Positions 34,496-42,521 of a stretch of 64,000 nucleotides of DNA are shown here, piece by piece. Position 1 is the stretch's first letter. Each line of letters starts with the position of its first letter. This stretch comes from Pyrinomonadaceae bacterium. GTDB lineage: Bacteria > Acidobacteriota > Blastocatellia > Pyrinomonadales > Pyrinomonadaceae. The DNA lies in the NCBI GenBank assembly GCA_019694355.1, contig JAIBCB010000003.1:620001-684000 (forward strand). Reading direction: 5' to 3'. Position numbers and translations under genes: made by a program. The notes beneath the pieces are model-generated. The model did not search any database, was not told the DNA's origin, and saw nothing but the letters and a program-made list of their open reading frames with translations.

Positions 34496-36820
34496 ATGTT
34501 CTTTAGATCTCTCTGCGTTCTAGCCGTTACAACTCTATTTTTTGCGGGCACAGCTTCGGCAAAGTCGGAGTATTTTCGCCTGCCTTCCGAACCGCTCATC
34601 CGCATCGGGCTTGCGACCAACGCGTCAAGCGTTTCGATCACGACGAGCGACAGTTCGCTTGTCGCCTTCAGCCCGGACGAGGCGAGTCGCCTACTCGCGT
34701 CTAATCGCGTTTCGATCTCGGCGAGGGCATATAGTCCGCCGGAGATCGAGCAATATCGCATTGAGTTCCAGAATTTGCCGTCCCAAATGGACGCGAACTC
34801 GCTTGCCGACGACATTCGCGAGGCTACGGGCGAGTCCGCTATTGCGAGCATCGATGTCGAAAAGAACACATGGCGTGTCTGGGTCGGCGGCATACAGGCG
34901 ACCGAAGAGGACGCGCTTGCTCTCAAGCAGAAGCTCGCCGACAAAGATTTTGATGACGGCGTGGTCGTCGTCGAAAAGAAAGAGGTGATCTCGCCCGAAG
35001 CCGTCGCTCTTTCACGGCAGGTTCGTGATGCGAAGAAAAGCGAGGTCCGCAGCCTCGTTCGTTCGACGGGTTCCGCAAAGCTCGCTCCGGGCGAAACGGT
35101 CGATCCGAACCTTCGCGAAGTGATCGTCAGCGGCGCGTCCGAAGAATCTAAATTCTCATCGCTAAAGAGCGTTGCCTTCGGTTCGCTCAACGAACGCACG
35201 ACGCCTGTGCGGCTCAACGGCAAGGCATATCGCGGAAAGATCGAGGTCTTTGTGAACGCATCGGGCAGGCTCTCTGTCGTCAACGTCGTGCCGCTCGAAG
35301 ATTACCTTCTCGGCGTCGTCCCGAGCGAACTCAGTTTGCCGCAGCTCGAAGCGCAAAAAGCACAGGCCGTCGCGGCCCGCACATATGCGATCGCAAATAT
35401 CGGCGGTTACGGCACGAAAGGCTTCGATATGGTGCCGACCGTCTATTCGCAGGTTTACAAAGGCGTCTCGATCGAGACGGCAATGGGCACGCGAGCCGTT
35501 CGAGAAACTCGCGGCATCGTCGCAACCTATGACGGAAAGCCAATAATGGCGTACTTCACATCGACTTGCGGCGGACGCACCGAGGACGGCAAGAATATTT
35601 TCGACAAGGACGAGCCTTATCTAAAGGGCGTCGAATGTTCGCTCGAAGGCCGCCGGCAGTTCGACCCTTTCACGATCCGCACTTCGCGAAAACCGGCAAA
35701 ATTGCGAGATGCCGGCCATCTTGAACTCGCGCGCTTTATGTCGCGGCTCGCATCGAACGGATTCTATCTCTCGACCGCCGAAATGACGGACGATTGGTTC
35801 GACGCCGTGCCGAACGAGAACGAGATGTCGAACTGGTTGAATCAGATAGCGACGCGTCTCGGCAAGCCATTCCCGAACGTAACGCGAGAGACCGCAAGGC
35901 CGCTCGAACTTTCAACGGCACTCGCAAAACTTTTTTACGAACCGCGTACGAACGACACGCTGCTATCGGATTCGGACGTTTTCTATCAGCTCGGATTCGA
36001 TGATGCCGCCGAGGTGCCAAAAGAAAAGCGTGCCGACCTCGCCGCTTTGCTCCGCGATGGTTATTTTCGACTGCACCCGGACTTGACGCTAAAGCCTGCA
36101 AAGCCTTTCACACGTACCGACTTTCTCGAGCTGATCCGCCAGATCTATACGAAGAAAAACTGGATGCCCGGCCTGCAAAAGGGGACTGCGAAACCGACGA
36201 CGGACGGCAAACTCGTCATCGGTTCAGGGCGAAGTGCGAAGACGCTCGCCGTACGGCCCGATGTGTTCCTTTTCCGCCAGTTCGGCGACACGATGTATCC
36301 CGTGCGTGAGGCCGCTCTTGTCGGCGGCGAGGACGTCGCATTTCAGACCGACGCAGCAGGCGATGTTGTCTATCTCGAAGTTCAGCCGACATCATCGCCG
36401 ACCGCGGCAGAGAATATGTCTCCTTTCACGAATTGGAATAAGACGGTTTCGGCCTCTGCCCTCAACGCACGGCTCTCGCGATACGTTCGCAACATCGGCA
36501 CACTTCTGGACGTTAACATCAAAAAGGTCGGGTATTCGCGTCGCCCGATCGAGATCGAGATCGTCGGTTCGAACGGCATCAAGACGCTTTCAGGCGGCAA
36601 GATTCGCTCCGCTCTTCGCCTGCCCGAACAGCTTTTTGTGATGAATAAACGCTACGGCAGCGGCGTCGCCGTCGCAAGCTACACATTCACCGGCCGCGGC
36701 TGGGGCCACGGCGTCGGAATGTGCCAATACGGCGCCTACGGAATGGCAAAAATGGGCGTCAAATACGACGAGATCATCAAACACTACTACACCGGCGTTG
36801 CCCTGACCGAGGCGTACTGA
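34496..36820 (+). CDS. SpoIID/LytB-domain peptidoglycan-associated protein
   Basis: The 774-residue protein starts at ATG 34496 (signal peptide MFFRSLCVLAVTTLFF..AGTASA). An N-terminal SPOR-like or beta region (about 25-200) leads to the SpoIID domain (about 235-380): RGKIEVFVNASGRLSVVN, VPLEDYLLGVVPSELS, AQAVAARTYAIAN, AYFTSTCGGRTEDG. It ends with the paired motif GRGWGHGVGMCQYGAYGMA (about 739-757). SpoIID proteins are lytic transglycosylases or amidase partners acting on denuded glycan. A long spacer separates the two SpoIID motifs. It appears to head an operon running to 41315. Confidence 0.92.
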   Translation: MFFRSLCVLAVTTLFFAGTASAKSEYFRLPSEPLIRIGLATNASSVSITTSDSSLVAFSPDEASRLLASNRVSISARAYSPPEIEQYRIEFQNLPSQMDANSLADDIREATGESAIASIDVEKNTWRVWVGGIQATEEDALALKQKLADKDFDDGVVVVEKKEVISPEAVALSRQVRDAKKSEVRSLVRSTGSAKLAPGETVDPNLREVIVSGASEESKFSSLKSVAFGSLNERTTPVRLNGKAYRGKIEVFVNASGRLSVVNVVPLEDYLLGVVPSELSLPQLEAQKAQAVAARTYAIANIGGYGTKGFDMVPTVYSQVYKGVSIETAMGTRAVRETRGIVATYDGKPIMAYFTSTCGGRTEDGKNIFDKDEPYLKGVECSLEGRRQFDPFTIRTSRKPAKLRDAGHLELARFMSRLASNGFYLSTAEMTDDWFDAVPNENEMSNWLNQIATRLGKPFPNVTRETARPLELSTALAKLFYEPRTNDTLLSDSDVFYQLGFDDAAEVPKEKRADLAALLRDGYFRLHPDLTLKPAKPFTRTDFLELIRQIYTKKNWMPGLQKGTAKPTTDGKLVIGSGRSAKTLAVRPDVFLFRQFGDTMYPVREAALVGGEDVAFQTDAAGDVVYLEVQPTSSPTAAENMSPFTNWNKTVSASALNARLSRYVRNIGTLLDVNIKKVGYSRRPIEIEIVGSNGIKTLSGGKIRSALRLPEQLFVMNKRYGSGVAVASYTFTGRGWGHGVGMCQYGAYGMAKMGVKYDEIIKHYYTGVALTEAY

Positions 36821-36833
36821 TCTGCCGCTTGCT

Positions 36834-37796
36834 ATGTACAAATTGCTCCCAAGACTTTTCCTATCTGCAGCAATAGTTCTGCTTGCTGCTTCGGTCAGCT
36901 TTGCTCAATCCACCGCTGCGGCGAAGGTCGGGTCGGAGACGGCGAAGGGCGGTTTTCGCAACGAAGATGTCATTCGCGATAAGTTCAACGCGTGGAAGAC
37001 GGACGTGGATGCGCAGGCGTGGCTTCGCGAGATGGGTTATGATCCCGCGAAGGTCGCCTCGCTCGTTGCGAGTAAACCGCACGGCGAGAAGGCCGATGTC
37101 GAAGTTCGGATCTCGCTGCTCCAGTCAGAACCGCCTGCGTTAGCGGGCGGTCAGTCTTGCAATTCAAAAGCGATCCCGCAGAGCCGCAAAGACGCGGAGG
37201 AAGAGGCTCGCCCGCAGAGCCGCACGTCAGAAGCACCAGCGTTAGCCGGCGGTCAGAGTGGCGAGTCCGAGGTCGAGTGCCGCGAGGGCATCTCGATCAA
37301 GTTGGTCTCGAGCAATCAGGGCTTCAACCAGATCGATAAACGCTGGCTCGCGCATTACGCCAGGATGTGGAAGATGCCTGCGGATGTCGTCGAGGCGCTG
37401 AAGCTTTTTGTGGGCGAGACTCCGCCGACAAAGCCCGGCCGTTCGAAAGATCGTATGTTCCTCGACGAGATCGATCCGAAGCTGAAAGATGCCGTCATTA
37501 AGTTCTTTACCGACAACAAAGCGACGATCATCTCCGACCTTTTTGCGGGCGACGGCGAACATAGTGCGGGTTGGGTGATGGTCGCGTTCAAACCGTCGGA
37601 AAAGACCGAGTGGGTGATCCGTTCATCGAAACGAACGGTCGAGTTTTACAGCGAAGGCGAAGTTGGCCTAACACGCGGCGGCAACCTGAAGATCGGCCGC
37701 ATCACGATGCAGCGAAAGGGCGGCGACGCTGGCCGCGAGACGGCAAAAATGCTGCAGTTCAAGATCAATCCCGTCGAACTTTTTAACGCAAAATGA
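36834..37796 (+). CDS. secreted protein carrying in-frame REP insertions
   Basis: The 320-residue product has a signal peptide (1-24, ending SFAQ), an N-terminal helical domain with DAQAWLREMGYDPAKV, and a C-terminal domain with RKTVEFYSEGEVGL-like strands. Residues about 97-141 hold two copies of an 11-residue peptide (SEPPALAGGQS and SEAPALAGGQS) 34 residues apart. These are translations of the 31-bp REP unit (see 37124-37256). The rest shows no named family. It starts 13 bp after the SpoIID gene. Confidence 0.85.
   Translation: MYKLLPRLFLSAAIVLLAASVSFAQSTAAAKVGSETAKGGFRNEDVIRDKFNAWKTDVDAQAWLREMGYDPAKVASLVASKPHGEKADVEVRISLLQSEPPALAGGQSCNSKAIPQSRKDAEEEARPQSRTSEAPALAGGQSGESEVECREGISIKLVSSNQGFNQIDKRWLAHYARMWKMPADVVEALKLFVGETPPTKPGRSKDRMFLDEIDPKLKDAVIKFFTDNKATIISDLFAGDGEHSAGWVMVAFKPSEKTEWVIRSSKRTVEFYSEGEVGLTRGGNLKIGRITMQRKGGDAGRETAKMLQFKINPVELFNAK
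37124..37256 (-). repeat. two REP palindromes embedded in coding sequence
   Basis: On the minus strand, 37124-37154 reads CTGACCGCCCGCTA then ACGCAGGCGGTTCTGAC. That is one mismatch from the first unit of the 63260 array over 31 bp. A more diverged copy lies at 37226-37256. Between them is a CGCAGAG/CGCAAAG stretch like the CTTTGCG hairpin family at 62150-62460. The reading frame is kept across the whole block. The distance between the copies is 102 bp, a multiple of three. Confidence 0.9.
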
Positions 37797-37876
37797 GATT
37801 CTCTCCACGCCAGATCGTTGGGGCATTGGTCGTCCTCGTCCTGATCGTCGCACTTACGCTCTTACGCTTGTATTAG
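37793..37876 (+). CDS. 27-residue single-helix membrane microprotein
   Basis: The frame starts at ATG 37793, overlapping the previous stop in an ATGA, and ends at TAG 37874-37876. It encodes MRFSPRQIVG then ALVVLVLIVALTLLRLY: a short basic N-terminus and one hydrophobic helix. The ATGA overlap and perfect transmembrane pattern favour a real gene, though chance is possible. It lies between the REP-containing gene and miaA. Confidence 0.6.
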   Translation: MRFSPRQIVGALVVLVLIVALTLLRLY

Positions 37877-37937
37877 GCCGCAGATCAGAATGTTTTCGTG
37901 TTACTCTGTGTGCTCTGTGTCTGAATTCTCTACAACA

Positions 37938-38861
37938 ATGCCGATCATCGCCGTTGCCGGCCCGACCGCATCGGGCAAGACCGCCCTTTCGGTCTCGCTT
38001 GCCGAAAGGTTCGCAGCCGAAATCGTGAATTTTGACTCGGTTCAAATTTATCGCGGTATCGAGATCGCGACGGCAAAACCCACGCAGGAAGAGAGACGAG
38101 GCATTCCGCATCATCTGATCGACTATGTCGATCCGAATATCGACTACACCGCGGCCGATTGGGCAAAGGATGCTGAGACCGCAATACGAGACATCGAATC
38201 TCGCGGCAAACGCGTAATACTTGTCGGCGGGACGGGTTTCTACCTACGTACGCTTTGCCGGCCGCTTTTTGAGAGTCCGAAAACAGACCCTGCCCTTCGC
38301 GAAAAATTCCGCCGACTTCACGCCGAACACGGCCCCGAATTTCTTCACGCGATGCTCACTCAGCTCGATCCGGAAGCGGCCGAGAATCTGCCCGTCCGCG
38401 ACCACGTACGTGTGATCAGAGCCCTTGAGGTCATCGAGCAGACCGGAAAGAAGATATCTGAGCTTCAGCCTGAACGCCCCGAACCGCCGGAACTTGCCGC
38501 CCGCATCTCGCTCATAGTTCTTTCGCCGCCGCGTGAGATTCTTTACGAAAAGATCAACACCCGAACGCTCGCTCACTTCGACGCGGGCCTCGTCGATGAG
38601 GTGAAGCATCTGCTCGCCGCAGGCGTCCGCGAAAATGGCAACGCCCTCGGCGCCCACGCATATCGCCGCCTCTGCGAATATCTTCGCGGAGAGCGGACGA
38701 TCGAGTCTGCGATCGAGCGGTCGCAGCAGGATGTGCGAAATTATGCGAAACGTCAGCTCACTTGGTTTCGTAAAGAACAAGGAGCCAAGTGGTTCGACGG
38801 CTTCGGAGATGATCCGGCGATCGTCGCCGAGGTGCTCGAATATGCGGAAGGGCTGTATTAG
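37938..38861 (+). CDS. miaA: tRNA dimethylallyltransferase
   Basis: MiaA prenylates A37 of tRNAs that read UNN codons. The 307-residue product has the P-loop GPTASGKTALS (8-18), NFDSVQIYRGIEIATAKPT, HHLIDYVDP, LVGGTGFYLR and the C-terminal QLTWFRKE. The ATG at 37938 is placed by the family start MPIIAVAGPTASGKT. It is followed by hfq, the classical miaA-hfq pairing. Confidence 0.97.
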   Translation: MPIIAVAGPTASGKTALSVSLAERFAAEIVNFDSVQIYRGIEIATAKPTQEERRGIPHHLIDYVDPNIDYTAADWAKDAETAIRDIESRGKRVILVGGTGFYLRTLCRPLFESPKTDPALREKFRRLHAEHGPEFLHAMLTQLDPEAAENLPVRDHVRVIRALEVIEQTGKKISELQPERPEPPELAARISLIVLSPPREILYEKINTRTLAHFDAGLVDEVKHLLAAGVRENGNALGAHAYRRLCEYLRGERTIESAIERSQQDVRNYAKRQLTWFRKEQGAKWFDGFGDDPAIVAEVLEYAEGLY

Positions 38862-38870
38862 CGGGTTTGA

Positions 38871-38899
38871 TTCGTATATAACCGGAATTTTGGTATAAT
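38871..38899 (+). promoter_or_regulatory. probable extended -10 promoter of hfq
   Basis: TATAAT at 38894-38899 is preceded by TGG, giving an extended -10 (TGnTATAAT). A weak -35-like TTCGTA lies 17 bp upstream (38871-38876). It sits between the miaA stop and hfq, which starts 53 bp later, so hfq-tmk-holB could also be read independently of miaA. Confidence 0.6.
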
Positions 38900-38952
38900 C
38901 CCGCCATTACGTTCCCAAGCTGTTACATTTCGTTGGTCAGAGAGGAGAAAAG

Positions 38953-39207
38953 ATGGAGAAGCAGGCTGCTCAGAACATTCAGGATGCGTTCCTAAATTCA
39001 GCCAGGCGTGAGAGGCTGAACGTCGTTGTACATTTGCTCCAAGGAGCAACATTAACCGGCCGGATAAAAAGCTTTGATAAATTCTCCCTTCTCCTTGATG
39101 TCGGCGGCCCCGACGTGCTGATCTTCAAACACGCCATTTCGTCGATAACGCAGGAGCGCCGACCGGTCTCGAGCAATCCGGCAGGGGGAGAATCAGATCA
39201 GGCTTGA
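38953..39207 (+). CDS. hfq: RNA chaperone Hfq
   Basis: Hfq is a hexameric Sm-like protein that pairs small RNAs with mRNAs. The 84-residue product has the Sm1 pattern (QDAFLNSARRERLNVVVHLL, GATLTGRIKSFDKFSLLL) and an Sm2 motif LIFKHAISSI, slightly off the KHAIST norm. The C-tail is short and acidic. A strong AGAGGAG lies just before the ATG at 38953. The stop overlaps the TTG start of tmk. Confidence 0.96.
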   Translation: MEKQAAQNIQDAFLNSARRERLNVVVHLLQGATLTGRIKSFDKFSLLLDVGGPDVLIFKHAISSITQERRPVSSNPAGGESDQA

Positions 39208-39833
39208 AGGGTAGTTTTATAACCTTTGAGGGGATAGACGGCAGCGGCAAGACGACTCAACTCAATAAGCTTGCCGAAAGTTTGCGGAACTCCGGCCGCG
39301 ACGTTCTTGTTACGTGCGAACCCGGCGGCACGCCGCTTGGGAAAGAGATTCGCAAAGCATTCCTTGAGACAAAACAAGACGTCGAACCGCTTGCGGAGTT
39401 GCTGCTTTTTGCGGCGGATCGAGCACAGCACGTTCAGCATCTCATCCGGCCTGCACTTGCGGCAGGCCGCATCGTTATCTCCGATCGTTACGCCGACGCG
39501 ACCGTCGCATACCAGGGAGCAGGACGCGGATTCGATCTCGAATTGGTCGAACGCGTCATCGCCATCGCGACCAACGGCCTCAAGCCCGATCTGACGCTAT
39601 TCTTTGATATAGATCCGCACCAGGCGGTCGATCGCATGGCGTTTCGCGGCGAGCACAAGATGAATCGGATGGATCTTGAATCTTTGGAATTTTACACGCG
39701 TGTGCGTGAAGGTTACTTGAAGATAGCCGCTGCCGAACCCAAGCGATTCCGTGTGATCGATGCCGGCCGAAGCGTTGATGAGATCGCCGAGGAAACTCTT
39801 GAAATAGTTAAGGAGAACTTGGCCCGTGTTTAG
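39204..39833 (+). CDS. tmk: thymidylate kinase
   Basis: Tmk phosphorylates dTMP to dTDP. The 209-residue product starts at a TTG (39204) overlapping the hfq stop as TTGA. It has the P-loop FEGIDGSGKTTQL, the EPGGTPLG loop (family DRX-type EPGG), SDRYADATVAYQGAGRG and FFDIDPHQA. It overlaps holB by eight bases. The pairing with holB is common. Confidence 0.96.
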   Translation: MKGSFITFEGIDGSGKTTQLNKLAESLRNSGRDVLVTCEPGGTPLGKEIRKAFLETKQDVEPLAELLLFAADRAQHVQHLIRPALAAGRIVISDRYADATVAYQGAGRGFDLELVERVIAIATNGLKPDLTLFFDIDPHQAVDRMAFRGEHKMNRMDLESLEFYTRVREGYLKIAAAEPKRFRVIDAGRSVDEIAEETLEIVKENLARV

Positions 39834-40869
39834 CAGGCTCATCGGAAACGATGTAACAAAATTGACGCTTCGCCGCCTTATTCATCAGGATCGGCTTCCG
39901 AATTCGCTGCTGTTCATCGGCCCCGATGGTGTCGGCAAAAAGCAGTTCGCGATCGAGACGGCCCGAACCCTTTTTTGCAGACAACGCGTTGGCGACGAGG
40001 CATGCGGCGTATGCTCATCGTGTGTGCGTACAGGCACATTCTCGCCGCCGACGAGCGAGAAAAAAGATGACTATAAGCGGATTCATTTTAGCGAGAACCC
40101 CGACCTCGGCTTCGTTGTGCCATTTAAGAGGAACATTCTGGTCGATGCCATTCGCGTCCTTGAGCTCGAGGCGAATTTTAATCCATACGAAGCTCCGGCA
40201 CGCGTCTTTATTGTCGATGATGCCGATCTGATGAACGATGCTGCGGCCAATGCTCTCCTAAAAACGCTCGAAGAGCCGCCCGTGACGACGCACATCATTC
40301 TCGTCACCTCTCGGCCGGACGTTCTACTGCCGACGATCCATTCGCGATGCCAAAAGATCCATTTCGCTCCAGTTGAGCGGAAGGCGATCGAGAAATACTT
40401 GATCGAAGAGCGTGCCTTTTCGCATGACGAGGCCCGGCTTGCCGCGGGCGTCGCACACGGGAGCATCGGGCGTGCGGTCGAGATAGATGTTGGCGAATAT
40501 CGTGGGATGCGCGAGCGTGCTGTCCGCGTGCTTCGGTCGGCTTTGATCGATGGCGACCGTGCGGCTCTGCTGAAAATTTCCGAAGAGCTGAACGATGCCA
40601 AAAATGCGGATAATTTTGAGGCGAATCTCGGTGTCCTCGAAAGCGTCGTCCGTGATGTTTGGCGGCTCGCCTGCGGTGTTGAAACTGCGAAATTGCTCGA
40701 CCCCGAAATGGCCGACACCTATTTGCGTTTTGCAGAGCAGGCCGCAGCCGCGAGATTTGCGGAATGGCTCGGCGAGATCGAAGATCTCCGAAAAGCCCTC
40801 AGTGTCAATATCAATAAGAAGGTCGCGACGGACTCGTTGTTTTTGACAATGGCGGCAGGAAAGCGGTAA
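39826..40869 (+). CDS. holB: DNA polymerase III delta' subunit
   Basis: The delta' subunit is part of the sliding-clamp loader. The 347-residue product starts at GTG 39826, inside the end of tmk. It has the AAA+ fold with RLPNSLLFIGPDGVGKKQ (P-loop-like), a zinc module of cysteines (CRQR, ACGVCSSC), FIVDDADLMN (Walker B-like), ANALLKTLEEPP and the SRC motif (IHSRCQKI). Confidence 0.92.
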   Translation: MFSRLIGNDVTKLTLRRLIHQDRLPNSLLFIGPDGVGKKQFAIETARTLFCRQRVGDEACGVCSSCVRTGTFSPPTSEKKDDYKRIHFSENPDLGFVVPFKRNILVDAIRVLELEANFNPYEAPARVFIVDDADLMNDAAANALLKTLEEPPVTTHIILVTSRPDVLLPTIHSRCQKIHFAPVERKAIEKYLIEERAFSHDEARLAAGVAHGSIGRAVEIDVGEYRGMRERAVRVLRSALIDGDRAALLKISEELNDAKNADNFEANLGVLESVVRDVWRLACGVETAKLLDPEMADTYLRFAEQAAAARFAEWLGEIEDLRKALSVNINKKVATDSLFLTMAAGKR

Positions 40870-40886
40870 CTAGTTGTAAGAGGGAA

Positions 40887-41315
40887 ATGAACGTACTCGC
40901 GTTGGAAAATCCATCTGCCATTACGAGGATATCGGCCCTTGCGGGTGCCTTCGCACTTGCCGCGGGCTCGATAATGGTTGCTGCATTTGACCCTTCAAAA
41001 GCACACTTCTTCCCTGTCTGTCCGCTTTTTGCGTTGACCGGAATCGCTTGTCCGGGCTGCGGATTGACACGTGCCTTTCACGCACTTTTTCACGGCGACA
41101 TTATCACGGCGTTGGATTTTAATCTGCTCGTCCCGGTCTGGGCCGTCGCGTTCGCATGGATCTTCATCTCGCTTCTTATGATCGGCATACGAAAAAAAGG
41201 TTTGCCGATGTGGCCGACGAACCCAAAATTCATTTACGGATTTTTTGCGGTGCTGTTTGTTTTTGGCGTGCTTAGAAATATACCGGCGTGGCCGCTGACG
41301 ATCCTCTATCCTTAA
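40887..41315 (+). CDS. DUF2752 family membrane protein
   Basis: The 142-residue protein has four predicted membrane helices. The DUF2752 signature FALTGIACPGCGLTRAFHALFHGD occurs at about 49-72 (shown here as two parts: ACPGCGLTRAF and HALFHGD). The family function is not established. It is 17 bp after holB and overlaps the convergent ispG end by four bases. Confidence 0.9.
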   Translation: MNVLALENPSAITRISALAGAFALAAGSIMVAAFDPSKAHFFPVCPLFALTGIACPGCGLTRAFHALFHGDIITALDFNLLVPVWAVAFAWIFISLLMIGIRKKGLPMWPTNPKFIYGFFAVLFVFGVLRNIPAWPLTILYP

Positions 41316-42421
41316 CCTAGCTGCACGAGTTTTTTCGCGGCCTCAAGCGGCGAAACATTCGGGCCTTCGGTACGAAGAAGCTCAACTTCTTTTACGAATT
41401 CATCAACGATATTCTCGCCCGCGACGCGCCTTAAGGGCACGCCGTTCTTGAAGATCATTCCGACATTTCGTCCGAACGTGATGCCGAGCTGCGAATCGTG
41501 GGCTTCGCCCGGGCCGTTCACGGCACAGCCCATTATCGAGAGATGGAGCGGCTCTTCGACGTGAGCAAGACGACGTTCGACCTCGGTCACGATCTCGACG
41601 AAATTATCAATGTCGAGCCGTCCGCACGTCGGGCAGGCAACGACCGTAACGCCGCGTTTTCGAAGTTCAAGAGACTTTAGGATCTCCCAAGCGACGCGAA
41701 CTTCTTCGTGAGGTTCGGCGGCAAGCGAAACGCGGATCGTGTCGCCGATGCCTTCATTCAACAGGATGCCGAGGCCGATCGCTGATTTTATCGTCCCGCC
41801 GAACGGCGTTCCCGCTTCGGTAACGCCAAGGTGGAGCGGATAATCGACCTTTTCGGCCATCAGGCGATACGCCGCGACCATTCGATTTACGTCCGAGGCC
41901 TTGAGCGAAATTATCGTGTCCGAGAAGCCGAGGTCTTCGAGAATGCGTACGTGCCGCATACCGCTCTCGACCATAGCTTCAGGCGTCGCGGTGCCGTATT
42001 TCTTGAGCAGATCTTTTTCCAGCGAACCGCCGTTCACGCCGATGCGGATCGGAACCTTTTGAGCTTCCGCGGCACGCACGACCTCGCGGACACGTTCGAT
42101 CTTTCCGATATTGCCGGGATTGATACGCAGCTTGTCGATGCCCGCATCGAGAGCTTTCAGGGCCAGCTTGTAATGAAAATGAATGTCGGCAACAAGCGGA
42201 ACATCCGTCCGTTTACGTATATCTTTGAGGGCATCGGCGGCCGCATCATCGGGAACCGCGATACGCACTATCTCGCAACCGGCGGCGACCATCTCATCGA
42301 TCTGCTTCAACGTGCCATCGACATCGGTCGTGTCCGTCTTGGTCATCGACTGGACGACGACCGGAGCACCGCCACCGATCTGAATATCACGAACCTTTAC
42401 GGTTCTAGTAACTCTCGCCAT
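41312..42421 (-). CDS. ispG: 4-hydroxy-3-methylbut-2-enyl-diphosphate synthase
   Basis: IspG is a [4Fe-4S] enzyme of the MEP isoprenoid pathway. The 369-residue product shows QIGGGAPVVVQSMTKTDT, RINPGNIG, RIGVNGGSLEKDLL, and the cluster cysteines in ACPTCGRLD and MGCAVNGPGEA. It is the third gene of a dxr-rseP-ispG set, with a 100-bp gap before it. Length fits the short bacterial form. Confidence 0.97.
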   Translation of the reverse strand: MARVTRTVKVRDIQIGGGAPVVVQSMTKTDTTDVDGTLKQIDEMVAAGCEIVRIAVPDDAAADALKDIRKRTDVPLVADIHFHYKLALKALDAGIDKLRINPGNIGKIERVREVVRAAEAQKVPIRIGVNGGSLEKDLLKKYGTATPEAMVESGMRHVRILEDLGFSDTIISLKASDVNRMVAAYRLMAEKVDYPLHLGVTEAGTPFGGTIKSAIGLGILLNEGIGDTIRVSLAAEPHEEVRVAWEILKSLELRKRGVTVVACPTCGRLDIDNFVEIVTEVERRLAHVEEPLHLSIMGCAVNGPGEAHDSQLGITFGRNVGMIFKNGVPLRRVAGENIVDEFVKEVELLRTEGPNVSPLEAAKKLVQLG

Positions 42422-42480
42422 TAAACTTACTACCTAAGATTGACTACCGAAAGCGATCAAACGATCCCGTCTCAAACTCG

Positions 42481-42518
42481 CACCATTCACCATTCACCAT
42501 TAACAATTCACCACTAAC
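42481..42518. repeat. short tandem repeat CACCATT
   Basis: Three CACCATT-type units and degenerate copies (TAACAATT, CACCACTAA) fill part of the spacer 42422-42521 between rseP and ispG. Similar GGTGAGTGGTGA units occur at 62114-62141. Confidence 0.7.
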
Positions 42519-42521
42519 TTC

